Source of the DNA: Bacteroidaceae bacterium
GTDB taxonomy: Bacteria > Bacteroidota > Bacteroidia > Bacteroidales > Bacteroidaceae
Assembly: GCA_017619585.1 (NCBI GenBank)
Contig: JAFZSA010000043.1
Location: 1 to 48,963, forward strand
Length of the DNA: 48,963 nucleotides
Direction: 5' to 3'
Part shown: positions 48,950 through 48,963 of the stretch, in pieces
How the letters are laid out: the number at the start of each line of letters is the position of its first letter
Position numbering within the stretch: position 1 is the first letter of the stretch
Position numbers and translations under genes: made by a program
The notes under the pieces: model-generated
What the model was told of the DNA's origin: nothing
Seen by the model: the letters and a program-made list of their open reading frames with translations, nothing else
Database searches by the model: none

Positions 48950-48963
48950 ACATAATTCATAAT
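48950..48963 (+). repeat. Start of another TTCATAA heptamer array at the window edge
   Basis: ATAATTCATAAT follows TAGGGGGAG at the DUF6057 stop. It looks like a fourth copy of the compound repeat, cut by the window end. Confidence 0.45.

Noticed and set aside
47917..48960. Long minus-strand open frame (347 codons) opposite the DUF6057 gene
   Set aside because: No recognisable domain; it mirrors the codon pattern of the well-supported plus-strand gene.

Overview
The window comes from a member of the Bacteroidota, most likely Prevotellaceae (Prevotella in the broad sense). Evidence: promoters of the Bacteroidota type (a -7 box TAnnTTTG, often with a -33 TTTG about 19 bp upstream) lie just before many starts. 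Secreted enzymes end in the short sorting-type tail common in Prevotella (a tail of the form YNLxGxR...KGxxIxxGKK). The window also has a fused SecDF, a long LepB, and a DUF2851 / WbqC / DUF6057 gene set. This is established-knowledge reasoning; no database search was possible.

Layout. 0-1.1 kb: a 5'-truncated sulfatase-like fragment and a bile-acid:Na+ symporter family protein (minus strand). 1.1-1.7 kb: non-coding repeat mosaic. 1.7-4.5 kb: HGSNAT/DUF5009-type acyltransferase and a GH29 fucosidase. 4.4-7.3 kb (minus): DUF2851, hotdog thioesterase and dprA. 7.3-12.7 kb (plus): dapB, lepB, wbqC-like, RluA-type pseudouridine synthase, PHP hydrolase. 12.7-20.7 kb: luxS directly behind a very large multidomain GH2 enzyme (minus), a divergent AraC regulator, a GH5 lipoprotein and a BspA-like LRR protein. 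20.7-22.3 kb: a three-gene membrane cassette. 22.3-23.7 kb: a 1.4-kb gene-free stretch of minisatellites. 23.7-34.3 kb: Gfo/Idh/MocA oxidoreductase, O-methyltransferase, aroQ, xerD, OmpA/TPR lipoprotein, cysteine-less thioredoxin-fold lipoprotein, comM, HU, rhomboid protease, EEP-family protein. 34.4-37.4 kb: secDF. 37.5-46.8 kb (minus): GH33 sialidase, SGNH esterase with LamG modules, GH115. 47-49 kb: DUF6057 membrane protein.

Functionally the window mixes housekeeping genes with secreted glycan-active enzymes (GH29, GH2, GH5, GH33, GH115, SGNH esterase), which suggests a host-associated glycan forager. No SusC/SusD pair is present.

The most unusual layer is repetitive DNA. A 25-35-bp C/G-rich palindromic element occurs about 13 times. 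Most copies follow stop codons or touch start codons, but copies are also translated inside the GH29 signal peptide and twice inside the RluA-type synthase, all three in the same orientation and frame. A second family is built from 7-8-bp units (for example TTCATAA/TTCATAG, CATTGAN, CGTCAACT). It supplies stop codons, a start codon, long hairpins and promoter-adjacent DNA. A third set of arrays (22.4-23.5 kb) has periods of 11 and about 22 bp.
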